A DNA stretch of 64,000 nt from Melitaea cinxia (GCF_905220565.1 NC_059415.1:8608501-8672500), one strand, 5' to 3'. Positions 30,831 to 41,880 are shown, counted from the first letter of the stretch. A program made the numbers and translations. The notes: a model not told the origin generated them from the letters alone.

Positions 30831-32110
30831 TATTCGGCCATCTCAGCGTCTGCCACTCGGTTCCCCTCTTGGGATGTTTGCGGGGGGAACTTCCCGCGAG
30901 TTGTTGGGGGCTTGCACGCTATGTGCCATGCTGGCCTACCAGCGTCCGCACACACTGCACAACGAGCGGTGGCTGAGCACCCGGCAGCTTTATGGCCAGC
31001 CTGGCCGCAGCGATAGCACAATGTACTACGGTCAGTGCCAGCTGTGCACGTGGCACCAACGTGCCCTAGTCCCAGGCAACGGAAACAGCGCCTGGGACGT
31101 GCCTGTATAAGGTGGACGACCCCCCTGCTCCACCCCACCGCTATGCTCTCGGCCTGCAGCAGTTTTTTCCCTGCCACCGCCGGGAGCTCAATGTGGGCTG
31201 TCCCCGAGCCCATTTGCCCTACGCGGATGTTCTTCACGTGGACTTATCCCGGGGAACAGACCCCTTTCTTTGCCACCGTGGTAGCTAGGCGCTCCGCGGT
31301 TACCGCGTCACTCAAGCCTGAGATCCTCATCTCCACCCTCTTCTTAGCCCTGAGCACCTCCACCTCCTCATCCAAGGCCTCCTTTAGAAGAGTGGCGAGG
31401 CTTTCTCCCCGCTCGTAGAGCCGGGTACCTCGATGAGGCGCGCCCCGGTCGCCGACTGGCGGATCCGGAGCGGGCCTATTCCCAACTCCTTAAGGTCGAT
31501 ACTGCCCTCTGCTTTGAGCAATATCGACTCGTACGTGGCCCCCCTGGCTACTGCCTCCGGCCGTAACTTGATTATTACGGCCGCTGAGCGGGAGAGCGCC
31601 AGCTTGGGCTTCGGGGCCTCCTTCTTAGTAGGTGGCGTTGAGGCCATTTTTGGACGCCGGGTTCTTTGCCAGCGGCGCTGAAGCCGTCTGCGGCTCTCCT
31701 CGAACTCCCGTCTATAGGCCCGCACCTCCTCGCGAACCAGTTCTGGCGCCCGTAAGTGTAGGCGCCTTGCCCCTCTTGGCCGCTGTCCGAGACCTACAGC
31801 CCCGCGGTCACTCCCGCCTCTGTCTCTGTGCCGGAGTTTTCCGACCACTCTGAGTAAAGGCCCTTCGCCCCAGTTCTGACTCAGACAGTGAGGTGACGGA
31901 AATGTCCTCCAGGACTTCAATATCACCTTGTGATTGGCCCTGAGAAGGACCGTCGGGTTGGCCCTGATAAGGGCCGTTGGGCTGGCCCTGAGAAGGGCCG
32001 TTGGGTTGGCCCTGAGAAGGGCCGTTGGATTGGCCCTGAGAAGGGCCGTTGGGTTGATTCTGAGAAGGGCCCTTAGCAACTCTATCACTACTCTCGCGTA
32101 GAGAAAACAT
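30830..32110 (-). pseudogene. R1-clade LINE ORF1 (Gag-like, zinc knuckles), broken
   Basis: The probable start is the ATG at 32110 (MFSLRESSDRVAKGPSQ). The N-terminal part is made of octapeptide repeats (NGPSQGQP type). After frameshifts come a basic segment (VREEVRAYRREFEESRRRLQ), a conserved block (LKELGIGPLRIRQSATGARL) and three Cys/His knuckles: CFRCLGLGHVGATC, CYRCGQAGHKAAGC and CAVCADAGRPAWHIAC. The protein family binds element RNA. The stop codon shares its last A with the ORF2 ATG (TAATG at 30832-30828). At least two frame breaks are visible. Confidence 0.82.
31931..32072 (-). repeat. 24-bp coding minisatellite in LINE ORF1
   Basis: About six units of 24 bp (ggccctgagaagggccgttg core). 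In the ORF1 frame they encode NGPSQGQP-like octapeptides. Units differ at one to three bases. Because 24 is a multiple of 3, unit gain or loss keeps the frame. Confidence 0.8.
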
Positions 32111-32274
32111 CGCTTCACAGTAGTAGTCACACAAACAAAATACTCTACAACCAACTACAGCTTATAACATTCAGTCACCTGCCTGCCACCTGCGTTACCG
32201 GGGTCAGGACAGGGTCCAGGGGAGACGACGAAGACGTAGCTAGACACTTGGTAGACACTTGGGGACTCCCCCAC

Positions 32275-32285
32275 AGATAGTGTTT
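32275..32285. repeat. Target site duplication of the R1-clade LINE, right copy
   Basis: AGATAGTGTTT, matching 27005-27015. It marks the 5' end of the element. Confidence 0.8.
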
Positions 32286-32635
32286 AATCTGTAGGAATCG
32301 TAATATTTTTTTATTCCTTTATAAGTAATTTTATGGAGTTATTTAAGTATTTTTTAATAGTTTTATTTCGTTTGGGTTTGTTTTGTAAATCACTTCTTTC
32401 CTTTTTGAGCTTTAGTGCCTCTTTCAACAAGATTTTGGGTTTATGCGTTCTTATAGTATGTTTTAAAATTACTGGGATTGAATCTACGATTTTTTGGTGG
32501 TCTTCTTCCAGTTTTTAAAGTTTATGTGTTTCCGTAAGTTTAGATAATTATTTGCTTAAGCTAACGAGGTACGGCTCACATTCCTCTTTAGTTTAATTAA
32601 TTTATTTATTTGTTTACTTTGGGAGGAACAACAGC

Positions 32636-33040
32636 TGAAAAATATAATGTTCAAATAGATAGTAGACGAAGAAATAGTCAAGTAAAAACGCGCTGTCAAA
32701 GATTACTCCAAAAATTGTCATCAGATCTCGATGAAATTTAAATGTGACCACATGATAAATATCGGCTTTCGATTAAATTAAAAATCATTAAAATCGGTAC
32801 ACCCAGTAAAAAGTTATGCGAATTTTCGAGGGTTTCCCTCGATTTCTCTGGGATCCCATCGTCAGATTCTGGTTTCTTTATCATAGTACCACACTTAGGA
32901 TATCTCCTTTCCAAAAAAAAATATTTATCAAAATCGGTTCATAAACCACGAAGTTATCGTCGAACATAAATAAAATATATATATATATATATACGGTCGA
33001 ATTGAGTAACCTCGTCCTTTTTTGAAGTCGGTTAATAAAA
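32636..33040 (+). repeat. Dispersed TIR-type repeat family B, copy 4 (5' end missing)
   Basis: It contains tagtcaagtaaaaacgcgct and ends gaattgagtaacctcgtcc with tttgaagtcggttaa. The left inverted end is lost. An AT dinucleotide run lies near its right end (32968-32990). Confidence 0.6.
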
Positions 33041-33044
33041 AGCT

Positions 33045-33520
33045 GCCAATAGTTCCCCACTGGTAGTCACAGAATAAGGAAGTATAAAACAGAAAACTTA
33101 CGATACATATTAGTCGTAGTAAAAAGAACACTAAGTTTACTTGTGGTTACAGACAAGTTTCGTTGGATTTTTCTTACAGGATGCGATCTTGTATTAAGGG
33201 TGCATATATTAAAAATGTTTTTCTCGCCTTTATTCTTCTTTTGAGGGTCTTCGTCGATCTATCCCGCGGTGACCTGTCGTATTGGGAGATGGGAAGGAAG
33301 TACAGGGTTCATTTGTCGTTGCTCTTCTATTCTATTATGTGAAGTATTCGCTGGGTTAGGATTGTGAAAGGTTAAGCTTGGTTTCTGAAGAATATAATCG
33401 TTCATATTAGAAGATTTATTTTTCTTTGATGGCTGTTTTTTTGTTTTTTTTGTATTTTATGGCCCCTAGAGTGTGATGACTGTGGAGATTTAAAAAGGTT
33501 CCTCTGGTTTTTGTGGCGAA
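33045..33520. other. Intergenic sequence, no feature seen
   Basis: Mixed-composition sequence with T-rich runs. No reading frame with recognisable motifs and no clear repeat is present. Confidence 0.4.
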
Positions 33521-33524
33521 CATA

Positions 33525-33732
33525 GTAAATAAATAAACACTACACACTCAACGGCCCCCAAGTAGGATTTTCTCCTGTGTCGGGGGTCCGGAAACACACA
33601 CAATACACAAGCGCAACGCCCAGACCACGACAAACATCTATATGGCCGATACAAATGTCTGTCGTGAGCGGGAATCGAACCCGCGACCGCCAGCGCAACA
33701 GCCAGTGCTATGACCGCTGCGCCAACGCGTCG
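33525..33732 (-). repeat. tRNA-derived SINE (type S2)
   Basis: On the minus strand the head reads acgcgttggcgcagcggtca (box A region) and cgcgggttcgattcccgctc (box B). The body contains gtttgtcgtggtctgggcgt and ggagaaaatcctacttgggg, and the end is tttatttattta. A headless second copy is at 35441-35575. The tRNA-unrelated body shows that it is a SINE. Confidence 0.85.
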
Positions 33733-33734
33733 TC

Positions 33735-34640
33735 TATTATAAGTTTATCGTATTTTATAAAAGCTGTATTACCTGCTTCTTTTTCTTTCTTTAGTTGAGC
33801 TCGCAGTTGCTTGCGCTTATTTAGAACATCCAAAGGAAAATCTTGATCTTGATTTAACCGTAGTGAATGTAATTATAACTAGTTTAGCTTTCCTCCTTTC
33901 TTCCGTAGTCTTTTTCTGCGTTAATATTGTTCCTATCACAGGGGATTTTTAATTTTGTATTATATGTTGCATTTTAAATAGCATTTGTTTTATCTCTTTC
34001 ATAAATTGATAACACCTAGCGACCTCTATGAGAAGCTGAAGAAACGATTCTAACAATTAGGTCGATATATATTCAATATATCGAAGGTTCGTTTATGAGT
34101 AGTAAGTGGTTTTGGTAAATGTTACTAGGTGGCGCTATTAATGATTAATATCACGTAAATTCTTAGCTGCTTTACGAAAAATCATATAATATTATATTAA
34201 TGTTTCGTGTAGAATATTAGGAAAATTGGTGAATTATTGAGGAATTTAGGAAATTAGCTTATTACTTACGTGCCCCCCCCGAATTTGTGACTAACACCAT
34301 AGATGTCTTTGTTAGTGTCGTGTTTGACTATTTAATTTTAAATAGTCGAATTACTTTTATCGTGTACACACTTTTTGGTATTTTGTTCATTATATGATCT
34401 CAGCCACAATCCACAAATCACTACAAAATTACAAAAAAGTATTGAGTGTGAACAAAAAATTTACAGACGGTCAATCATGTTGACGTTGTTTCAAAATTAA
34501 AGCTGTTAAATGGCAGCATTGCTGTATTGCGTCTCAGTGTTTATTTATAATTATTATTTTAATAATTAATTAATTTACAAAAAACAAAAGCTCTAATAAT
34601 TTTTTTTAGTTTTTGATGTCGGTAGAGAAAGCAATATCTA
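33735..34640. other. AT-rich intergenic sequence, no gene seen
   Basis: No reading frame with recognisable motifs. A run of eight C residues lies near 34273-34280, unusual for this AT-rich stretch but without further support. Confidence 0.4.
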
Positions 34641-34645
34641 TAAAA

Positions 34646-34647
<2 letters not shown>

Positions 34648-34712
<65 letters not shown>

Positions 34713-34717
34713 TATAA
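34648..34717. repeat. (TA)n microsatellite
   Basis: About 70 nt of almost pure TA repeat, broken once by a C. Confidence 0.9.
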
Positions 34718-35031
34718 TTTATGCGGACTAATTCTAAGGTTTTTTTTTCTAAAAAGGGAGGCAAACATCTTAACCTTAGCGTATTAATATATATGATACA
34801 TAATTCTTGCCTGGACTCTCATATTAATACGGTAAATAGGGTCTTGCAATTCCTTAAAGACAATGGATTGAGAATAATGAAACAAAATTTTCCGACCAAC
34901 TTTCGTAAAGACGGGAAACTGTTGCTACAGCCAATATAAAAATGGTAGTCACATATATATACTCGTAATATCCATGAAACTGGATCCAATCTGCGAAAAC
35001 AAGGAACAGTTCGAAAACAAAAATTGCTTCC

Positions 35032-35105
35032 TTACAGCTGTAGTAGTTACAGCTGTAGTAGTTACAGCTGTAGTAGTTACAGCTGTAGTAGTTACAGCTG
35101 TAGTA
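35032..35105. repeat. 15-bp tandem repeat, about five units
   Basis: The unit ttacagctgtagtag is repeated without visible change. Each unit contains the palindrome CAGCTG. There are no spacers, so it is not CRISPR-like. Confidence 0.9.
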
Positions 35106-35440
35106 CAATGTAGTATTAATGCGAGGTCTACGCTTTGAATCTGATTTCGTTTAAATTTCTATTAAAAAAATACGTGTATTTAAGTAGTCATTATGTTTTG
35201 TTTTTTAATTTCAATTTCACCTCTGGTTTCTAAAAATATATTTCCTAAAATTTTTCATCAAGTACCCAAATAAGTTATTTGAAAGTCAATAAAAGATTTT
35301 ACCACTTTTGAAGATATTGAAGATTTTCTAACCGACTAATTTTCTTCGGTCCAGTGTATATTTCGAGTTTAATAACTTTTTACTTTGCGATTTTGTTTAA
35401 TTAGCCGTGGGAATACTAATAAAACGTAATGTGTATTGTT

Positions 35441-35575
35441 TTTTTTAATAATAATAATCGCTTCACACTCAACGGATCCCCCAGTAGGATTTTCTCCTGT
35501 TGGGGTCCGGAAAAACATACACACAACGCCCAGACCACGACTAACATCTATATCGTCGATACAAATGTCTTTGAT
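35441..35575 (-). repeat. SINE type S2 fragment without tRNA head
   Basis: It matches the body of the SINE at 33525-33732 (taggattttctcctgt, cgcccagaccacgac, acatctatat) but stops before box B. Confidence 0.75.
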
Positions 35576-36550
35576 TATAATTATTGACCTTTTTGACTAT
35601 ATAAAGTGAAACACATAAATAAGCAATCACTTCAATATCTTTAAAAACTGTCAATTGTCATATTGTTAATCATCTATCGCTAGGCGTTCGAATTTTTGTA
35701 TTTTTGTTTCAAAAAAAATACTAGTAAAATGTCTGCGATGATGTAATTTTTTTTTAAATATTCTATAGCTTGAGATGGATTGAAAATAAAACAACTTGAA
35801 TTTATTGTAATTGCAGAATCATATTTTTTTATGTACCACTGAGTGGCAAACTAGTCTTCGGTACCTCCGATGGTAAACGGTTACAGTAAGCTTTGGCGCC
35901 AGTAACATCAGTGTATCACAAGCACGTTGGTGCAAGTGCCGTATTCTTGGTTGCCACGCTGGTGTTTAGTTAAGAAAAAACAATACACATTAATAGGTTT
36001 TGATTACGCTATGACACAGACTGGAAGATGATAGAGAAATTCTGAAGAGTTACTAAAAAGCCTCTACTCATAGAAAACATTTTGCAAGCTTAATTACTTA
36101 TTTTTTACGTTATTTAGTAATTTTTCCAATATTTATTTCCGGTAATATGTGAGTATATGTGTCTAATAATTTGTTTATCCTATTACTCTTCGACTTTTTA
36201 AGTGGCCAGTCAATTATTCTATAACTTACTTTATAACTTAAGAGAATAATATAAAGATAACGCTAAAACTGATAAAAAATGCACGCGAACGAGGTTTTGT
36301 CTACATGATCTAAATACCGGATATGTTTAGTAAATTAGGTTGAATAAATTAGGAACACTCACATAAAAATAATTGTTCTTTATTCAATAACTTTAATAAT
36401 AATATTTAATTATGAACTATTAAAAATGCATTAATTATATATTTCTGTTGTATGATAATAATCTTCTTATGAATTCGTGATGTGGGTTAGATGTTTTCTT
36501 GTACTGATTGTGAAGAAACGATGCAATTCTATAAAAACCACCGTCTCTGG
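35576..36550. other. AT-rich intergenic sequence, no gene seen
   Basis: Nothing recognisable, apart from a GC-richer patch at 35850-35960 that is probably an eroded repeat. Confidence 0.35.
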
Positions 36551-36552
36551 GT

Positions 36553-36850
36553 AACATTTAACTGAGGTAGGGCACAGCAGGAATTTCCTGCTCAAAATAT
36601 GGAGCAGCCCGACTGGGGTAGTACCTCGACCTTACAGAAGATCGCAGCAAAATAATACTATTTTCAAGCAGTATTGTGTTCCTGCTGGTAAGTAAGGTGA
36701 CCAGAGCTCCTGGGGGATTGGGGATTGGGTCGGCAACGCGCTTGCGATGCTTCTGGTGTTGCAGGTGTCTATAAGCTACGGTAATCGCTTACCATCAGGT
36801 GAGCCGTACGCTTGTTTGCCGACCTAGTGACATAAAAAAAATAAATAAAA
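36553..36850 (+). repeat. Dispersed repeat family E, copy 2
   Basis: It contains gcacagcaggaatttcctgc, cagagctcctggggg, cttctggtgttgcag and accatcaggtgagccgtacg, then an A-rich end. The other copy is at 1148-1385. Confidence 0.65.
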
Positions 36851-36879
36851 AAAAAACATTTTATTATCGAATTTTTAGT

Positions 36880-37500
36880 CTTGTAGATGATCTAACTTCT
36901 GATGCAGAGTATTCAGATGAAATTGTTGAAATGATAAAATCTTGGTATAATACCGATGATACACAGTTGAAGAAGTAGACAAAAATGGCTGGCAGAGAAA
37001 AAACTTCCATTTGAAACTATTCTGTCTAGTGATTTGACAGATTTTTCCATAAATGACCGAAAACGACTTTAAATTTCCTATTAATATAAACAAGCAATAC
37101 CATATTTAGCAAAGGCAACATATGATTAAGATAGCATGACTTTTCAGTTTGTCAGAGATAAAACCATTATATTGGAGGCTCAACTACAATCTCGCCATAT
37201 TGGTAGAGAGGTTTATACATGTTTTATTTAATGTAAACCAAATTCAATTGGATGGAGTGAAATATAAAGATATAGTTGCGAATATGGTAATGGACTGAGG
37301 TCAATTGGTTTGTTATTCACGAATGCTGCAATAATTTTGCCTGGCGCACGGACAATATTTGGCTAAAATCCCCAAACCAGTAGCAATACTGAATATTCTA
37401 TTCAATAAAGACAATATCTTATCTGTGATTGATGAAGATAGCGACGAGGACCGGTCGCAAATACATAAGAAGATTTTTATCATTCACAGATTCATATAGT
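36880..37500 (+). pseudogene. Degenerate coding-like remnant, origin unknown
   Basis: Short frames with protein-like composition follow one another: DDLTSDAEYSDEIVEMIKSW, then LVERFIHVLFNVNQIQLDG, VKYKDIVANMVMD, and LAKIPKPVAILNILFNKDN with a final acidic DEDSDED. Stops and frame changes separate them. It may be a decayed transposase or a retroposed gene, but I do not recognise the family. Confidence 0.35.
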
Positions 37501-37890
37501 TAATACATTTTTACCATTTTCAAAGTCTTAAAGCACCGGCCTATAAGTCAAAATTCAGAAACTATATTAGATCTTTGACGATTAGTAAAATATGATTTTT
37601 TGTTGCAAATATTTTTTAAAGTAGTTATTTCCTAAACTAAATATTTATCTCTACATTTCACACAACCTATAAAATTTTCCTCAATTCTATCATCGCCAGA
37701 GCATATAATATCTGTAGTGTAAATACGTTTTTTAAGTTATCATAATTAGTAGGTAGATTTGCGAAGACTTATATTCTGGTTCGTATTATTCTTTTAAAAT
37801 TTACGTACGGGTTAATGAAATTTATACTAAATTTAAAATTAAAATAGGCACGAATATCTTGTAAATAAAGCTATCATTAGATAATGGTTT

Positions 37891-37925
37891 TATAAATTAA
37901 AAATAATTTACATAATCATTTGATC
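37891..37925 (+). promoter_or_regulatory. Core promoter of UGT gene 3 (TATA box, diverged initiator)
   Basis: TATAAATTAA starts at 37891. The segment AATCATTTGATCTT aligns with AATCATTCAGTCTT of gene 2, so the initiator TCAGT has become TTGAT. Spacing and the downstream GGTAGCAGTCATAAAAA leader are kept. Confidence 0.55.
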
Positions 37926-37961
37926 TTCTTAAAATTTCAGATCAGGTAGCAGTCATAAAAA

Positions 37962-38795
37962 ATGTATCACAAAACTTTAGTATTAGTTTTGTCGTTTTTG
38001 TTTGTAACGACGGAGCCGGCAAAAATTCTAGGAGTGTTTCCAATGCCGTCCTTAAGTCATCAAGTTGTCTTCAGTAGAATAACTCAGGAACTTGCTAAAA
38101 GGGGTCATGAAGTGACAGTTATTACAACAGATCCGGCGTTTCCCAAAGGAAACGGACCAACAAATCTTAAAGAAATTGATATTCATGATGTATCTTATGA
38201 ACTTTTCAAAAAGAATTTTCAAACTAAATACAAGGCCGGTGCTCAGAAACATCAAACATTTACAGAAATGAAAGACGGACTTCGAATATTCTCAAGTCTT
38301 TTTCACATCCAGGTACAAACACCACTAGTTCAAGAACTCTTGACAAACAAGAACAATACATTTGACCTAATATTAATTGAGTCTGTTACGCGCCCTGCAC
38401 TTATTTTGTCGCACATTTTAAAAGCACCAGCAATTTTAATTAGTTCATTTGGAGCTATATATAAATATCATGACCTAATGGGTTCTCTGACACATCCAAT
38501 TTTGTATCCATCTACCTTTCAAATGAAAATTTATAATCTGACTCTGTGGGAAAAGTTTGATGCCCTATGGTATCACTATACGAATAAATATGTGACCTAT
38601 TTAAATGAATTTTATGTGCACGAAATGTTGAAACAAGATTTTGGATCAGATATTCCGACCTTAAAAGAATTATATAATAATGTGCATATGTTGTTTCTCA
38701 ATATTCATCCTATCTGGGCAGACAATCAGCCTGTACCATCCGGTGTTATATTTATGGGTGGAATTCATCAATTATCTGAAAAGGAACTACCAAAG
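37962..38795 (+). CDS. UGT: UGT gene 3, exon 1
   Basis: 834 nt from ATG (cataaaaaATG) to donor CCAAAG/gtttgt. It holds the signal peptide and acceptor-binding domain. Confidence 0.93.
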
Positions 38796-40224
38796 GTTTG
38801 TGTACAACTTGTAAATATAATGAAATTAGTGTTGCGATAGGTCTGTAGTTCTATGAAAATATAAATATATTTTAATTTACAGGATCTAAAAACATACTTG
38901 GACTCGTCAAAACGTGGTGTTATATACGTGAGTTTTGGAACCAATATATTGGCAAGAATGTTTGAACTAGAAACAGTTAAAATTATAGTGAACGTATTAT
39001 CCAAGTTACCCTATGACGTTTTGTGGAAATGGGATCAGGACGAGCTGCCAGGGAATCCGGATAATATAAAAATATCCAAATGGCTACCACAATCAGATTT
39101 ATTGAGTGAGGTTTTTAGAGATAAATATCTGGATACTGAAATTGATTTAAAGTTTTACTCAAACATAACAAATACTTTACAGGACATCCCAAAATAAAGC
39201 TGTTTGTCACACAAGCTGGACTTCAATCTACGGATGAAGCTATCACTGCTGGTGTGCCGCTTGTTGCTATACCGATGTTAGCCGATCAATGGTATAATTC
39301 TGAGAAATATCTCAAGCATGGTATTGGTATGAAACTCGATATTGACTTTTTAACTGAAGACAAACTTAAACATGCCATAGAAACTGTAATATCGGACGAA
39401 AGGTATATATATTAGCATTAATTATAGACAGTATATATAGGTAATAGACAGTAGTCAATTCTATTATTATTTTAATTTTGCACTAAATTATTGATGTATG
39501 AAATAGACGATGTAAACGTTAACGCTGTTTGAAATAACAAATACAGATCTTTTAACACGGTAATTTGCTAGCATATTGTCTCCAATATGTTTCGATATAC
39601 GGACAGTAAAGTGTATCCACTACTAAACTTTTAGTTGTAATAATTAAAATGCTATGTAAGTATAAGCATTTCAGTTTTAATTTTTTTTTTTTTGCTTTGC
39701 GCTAATTATATCGATTAAGATTAGAATATCCAATATTCTAGTAATCTTAATTCTAAAATCTAATAGATTGCAAATTAATTTTACATTACACAGCCTAATT
39801 TGAGGTAGATACTAACAAAATATGTGATTATTTTTTATACTAAGTCAGTAATTTACTCATCAGTCAAAATCAAGGGACTTTTAGCTAATAAATACGCTTT
39901 TTATGCAATTTCAGTTATCGTCGAAATATTATTAAGCTTCGTGATTTAATGCATGATCAGCCTGAGACACCACTAGAGCGGGCGATATGGTGGCTTGAAT
40001 ATGCCATAAGACACGGTGGAGCAAAAGAACTTCGCGCACCAACAGCTAACATTTCAGTGGCTGAATATTTTGAGTTAGAATTGGTTTTAATTGTGCTATC
40101 AACAGCTGTCATTGCTTTGATATTATTAACTGTTACTTTTATATATGTAATTAGATTAATTCGTAAATTATTATGCAATAAAAACGAAGTATGTAAACCA
40201 GCAACTAAAAAGAAAACCAACTAA
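37962..40224 (+). CDS. UGT: UDP-glycosyltransferase gene 3 (four exons)
   Basis: Exons are 37962-38795, 38883-39105, 39183-39402 and 39915-40224: 1587 nt, 528 residues. Length and exon sizes equal those of gene 2. Features are a signal peptide (1-20), His33 in LSHQVVF, Glu140 in LILIES, and WLPQSDLL. The signature LFVTQAGLQSTDEA and VPLVAIPMLADQWYN follows, then a membrane helix and a KKTN tail. Exon 4 differs from gene 2 at roughly one residue in seven; the first exon is closer in places. Introns 1 and 2 are 87 and 77 nt, and intron 3 is 512 nt, without the repeats found in gene 2. It is a lumenal ER sugar transferase by family. Substrate cannot be read from sequence. Confidence 0.92.
38883..39105 (+). 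CDS. UGT: UGT gene 3, exon 2
   Basis: 223 nt from acceptor tttacag/GATCTAAA to donor TTATTGA/gtgagg, phase 1 out. Confidence 0.92.
39183..39402 (+). CDS. UGT: UGT gene 3, exon 3
   Basis: 220 nt from acceptor ctttacag/GACATCCC to donor GACGAAAG/gtatat. It holds the UGT signature. Confidence 0.92.
39915..40224 (+). CDS. UGT: UGT gene 3, exon 4 (membrane anchor)
   Basis: 310 nt from acceptor aatttcag/TTATCG to TAA. It encodes ETPLERAIWWLEYAIRHGG, the membrane helix and a KKTN tail. Confidence 0.92.
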
Positions 40225-40229
40225 ATGTA

Positions 40230-40640
40230 GAAAGCTATAAAATGTAAATGTGATTTTAATTTAAGAAAATTACACACTGCGAGATGTGAACAGTTTAAAT
40301 AAGGTTGTGATGTGGTTGTTTTTTACAACCTTCAATTACATATATTTTTAAATAATAATGTGGTTTTAATGTATATAATTTGTGAGATTACAATGTTTTG
40401 TCGTAATTGGTGAGCAATTTTTGTCAAATTACTATTTGTTAGATGACCTTGTACTTTTTTTTAACTAGATTTTTAGTGCAACCAGCGTCTTGACAGTACT
40501 AAATTGTCAGTAATATCGTACTAGACATTATTTACAAGATAGAAAATATTAATACACTAATGAATAAGTTTACTTTATTGATTACTAGCTTTTATCACGG
40601 CTTTGCCCGTGAAGGTCTAGATTTTAAAGACTAATATTTT
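40230..40640. other. 3' flank of UGT gene 3
   Basis: AT-rich, with no gene. Parts match, inverted, the 3' flank of gene 2 (19690-19900), as expected if the duplication included downstream sequence. Confidence 0.5.
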
Positions 40641-40643
40641 TAA

Positions 40644-41516
40644 ACGACTTCAAAAAAGGAGGAGGATCTCAATTCGATTGTATTTTTTTTTATGTGTGTT
40701 ACATCAAAACTTTTGACTGAGTGGACCGATTTCGATGAATTTTGATTTAATAGAAAGATGTTGCGTGTCATGGTCCAGTTAATTAATTAATGGAGACCTA
40801 ACAATTACTTTTAGTTATATTTAATAACGCGTATTTACTTGACTATTTTTTTGTCGACCTACGTTGTATTAAACAGCATAACTTTTCACTGAGTTTATTG
40901 ATTTTGATGATTCTTACTTTAATCGAAAGCTAATGCTTGTCATGTAGTCTCATTTAAATTCGCTCTAAATCTGATTACTACTCTTTGAATAATCTTCGAT
41001 ACAGCGCATTTAGTTGAGTGTTATTTGTATTAAGTATATCTCATAACTTTTTACTAGGTGCACCGATTTTGATGTTTTTTTTTATAAATCACAAGCTATT
41101 ACTCGTTATGTATTTCATTTAAATAAGGTAGAGATATAATTATCACTTTTTGAGTAATCTTTGATGACGCGTATTTATGAGACGGTGCAACGCCACGTTA
41201 CGCCACCGCCATCTATCTGAATTTATTAAAACCACGTAGTGAAGAATCGATCGAAGGATGCATCTACTATAACGTAGTGAGCTGTACTATCCACTAAGGT
41301 AGCAATTTATTCTTATTAATTTTATTGATTCTTGTTTTAATCAAAAGCGGATGCTTGTCTTGTGGTTCCATTTAAATTTAATCGAGATCTGATGACTACT
41401 TTTTGAGTAATCTTTGATAGCGCGTATTTACTTGACTATTTTTTTATCTATTTACGTAGTCTACTTGTCGATGTAATTGAACTCGTTTTTTTTTTCGTTT
41501 GCGAGCAAACACAGTT
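40644..41516 (-). repeat. Dispersed TIR-type repeat family B, copy 5 (long, inverted)
   Basis: It reads aacgacttcaaaaaaggagg at its left end and gaactcg with tttcgtttgcgagcaaacac at its right, the reverse of the other copies. Inner blocks such as ctttgatagcgcgtatttac recur two to three times within it, so the body is internally repetitive. Confidence 0.6.
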
Positions 41517-41559
41517 ATAATTTCTAGAGTTTCAGTTTAAATTTATTCCAAAAAGGGCA

Positions 41560-41880
41560 GGGTTAATATTAAATTAAAAAAATAAAATAAAAATTCAGCC
41601 AGGCATATCGTACTGGCCGCTTTCCTCCTGTAGGAGAAGAATCAGAGCTTAATCCACCACGCTGTTCCAATGAGGATTGGTAGATATAAAAGCTCAATAA
41701 CTTGACCGATCGCCATGAAATTTGGCACGCATTTTATCCCGGAAACATTTGATGTACCCGAGGGATAGTCAAAAGATTTTACAAGCGCAGCCGTTACCCT
41801 GGCTACTTTCCTATGTACATAGACGCAAATATCTTACGATATCAACTGAGATTAGTGAAAAAATCGCGACAATATGTCAA
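41560..41880 (+). repeat. Eroded LINE-like fragment
   Basis: It contains ctttcctcctgtaggagaag, accacgctgttccaatgagg and cgccatgaaatttggcacgc, phrases of the kind found in lepidopteran LINE 3' ends. No frame remains. Confidence 0.4.

Larger units (their letters stand above)
27016..32274 (-). mobile_element. R1-clade non-LTR retrotransposon, long but decayed
   Basis: 5259 bp on the minus strand, flanked by AGATAGTGTTT on both sides. It is strongly GC-rich against AT-rich surroundings. From its 5' end it has a short leader, ORF1 with three zinc knuckles, ORF2 with endonuclease, reverse transcriptase and a C-terminal Cys/His motif, then a 3' region of about 640 bp ending in a short (ATG)n run. 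The ORF1 stop and ORF2 start overlap as TAATG. At least five frame changes and one in-frame stop make it inactive. Its 3' end is the source of the family C fragments elsewhere in the window. Confidence 0.88.

Noticed and set aside
27846..31853. Plus-strand frames in the GC-rich 27-32 kb region
   Set aside because: Low stop density due to GC content; all recognisable motifs are on the minus strand.
27016..32274. rDNA-specific R1 insertion
   Set aside because: Flanks are AT-rich non-ribosomal DNA with a 11-bp AGATAGTGTTT duplication, so it is only R1-clade by protein motifs.
33660..33732. A functional tRNA gene on the minus strand
   Set aside because: The tRNA-like head continues into a SINE body shared with 35441-35575.
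34559..34768. Protein with an (IY)n run
   Set aside because: Translation of the (TA)n microsatellite.
35032..35105. CRISPR-like repeat
   Set aside because: The 15-bp units are directly adjacent without spacers, and the genome is eukaryotic.
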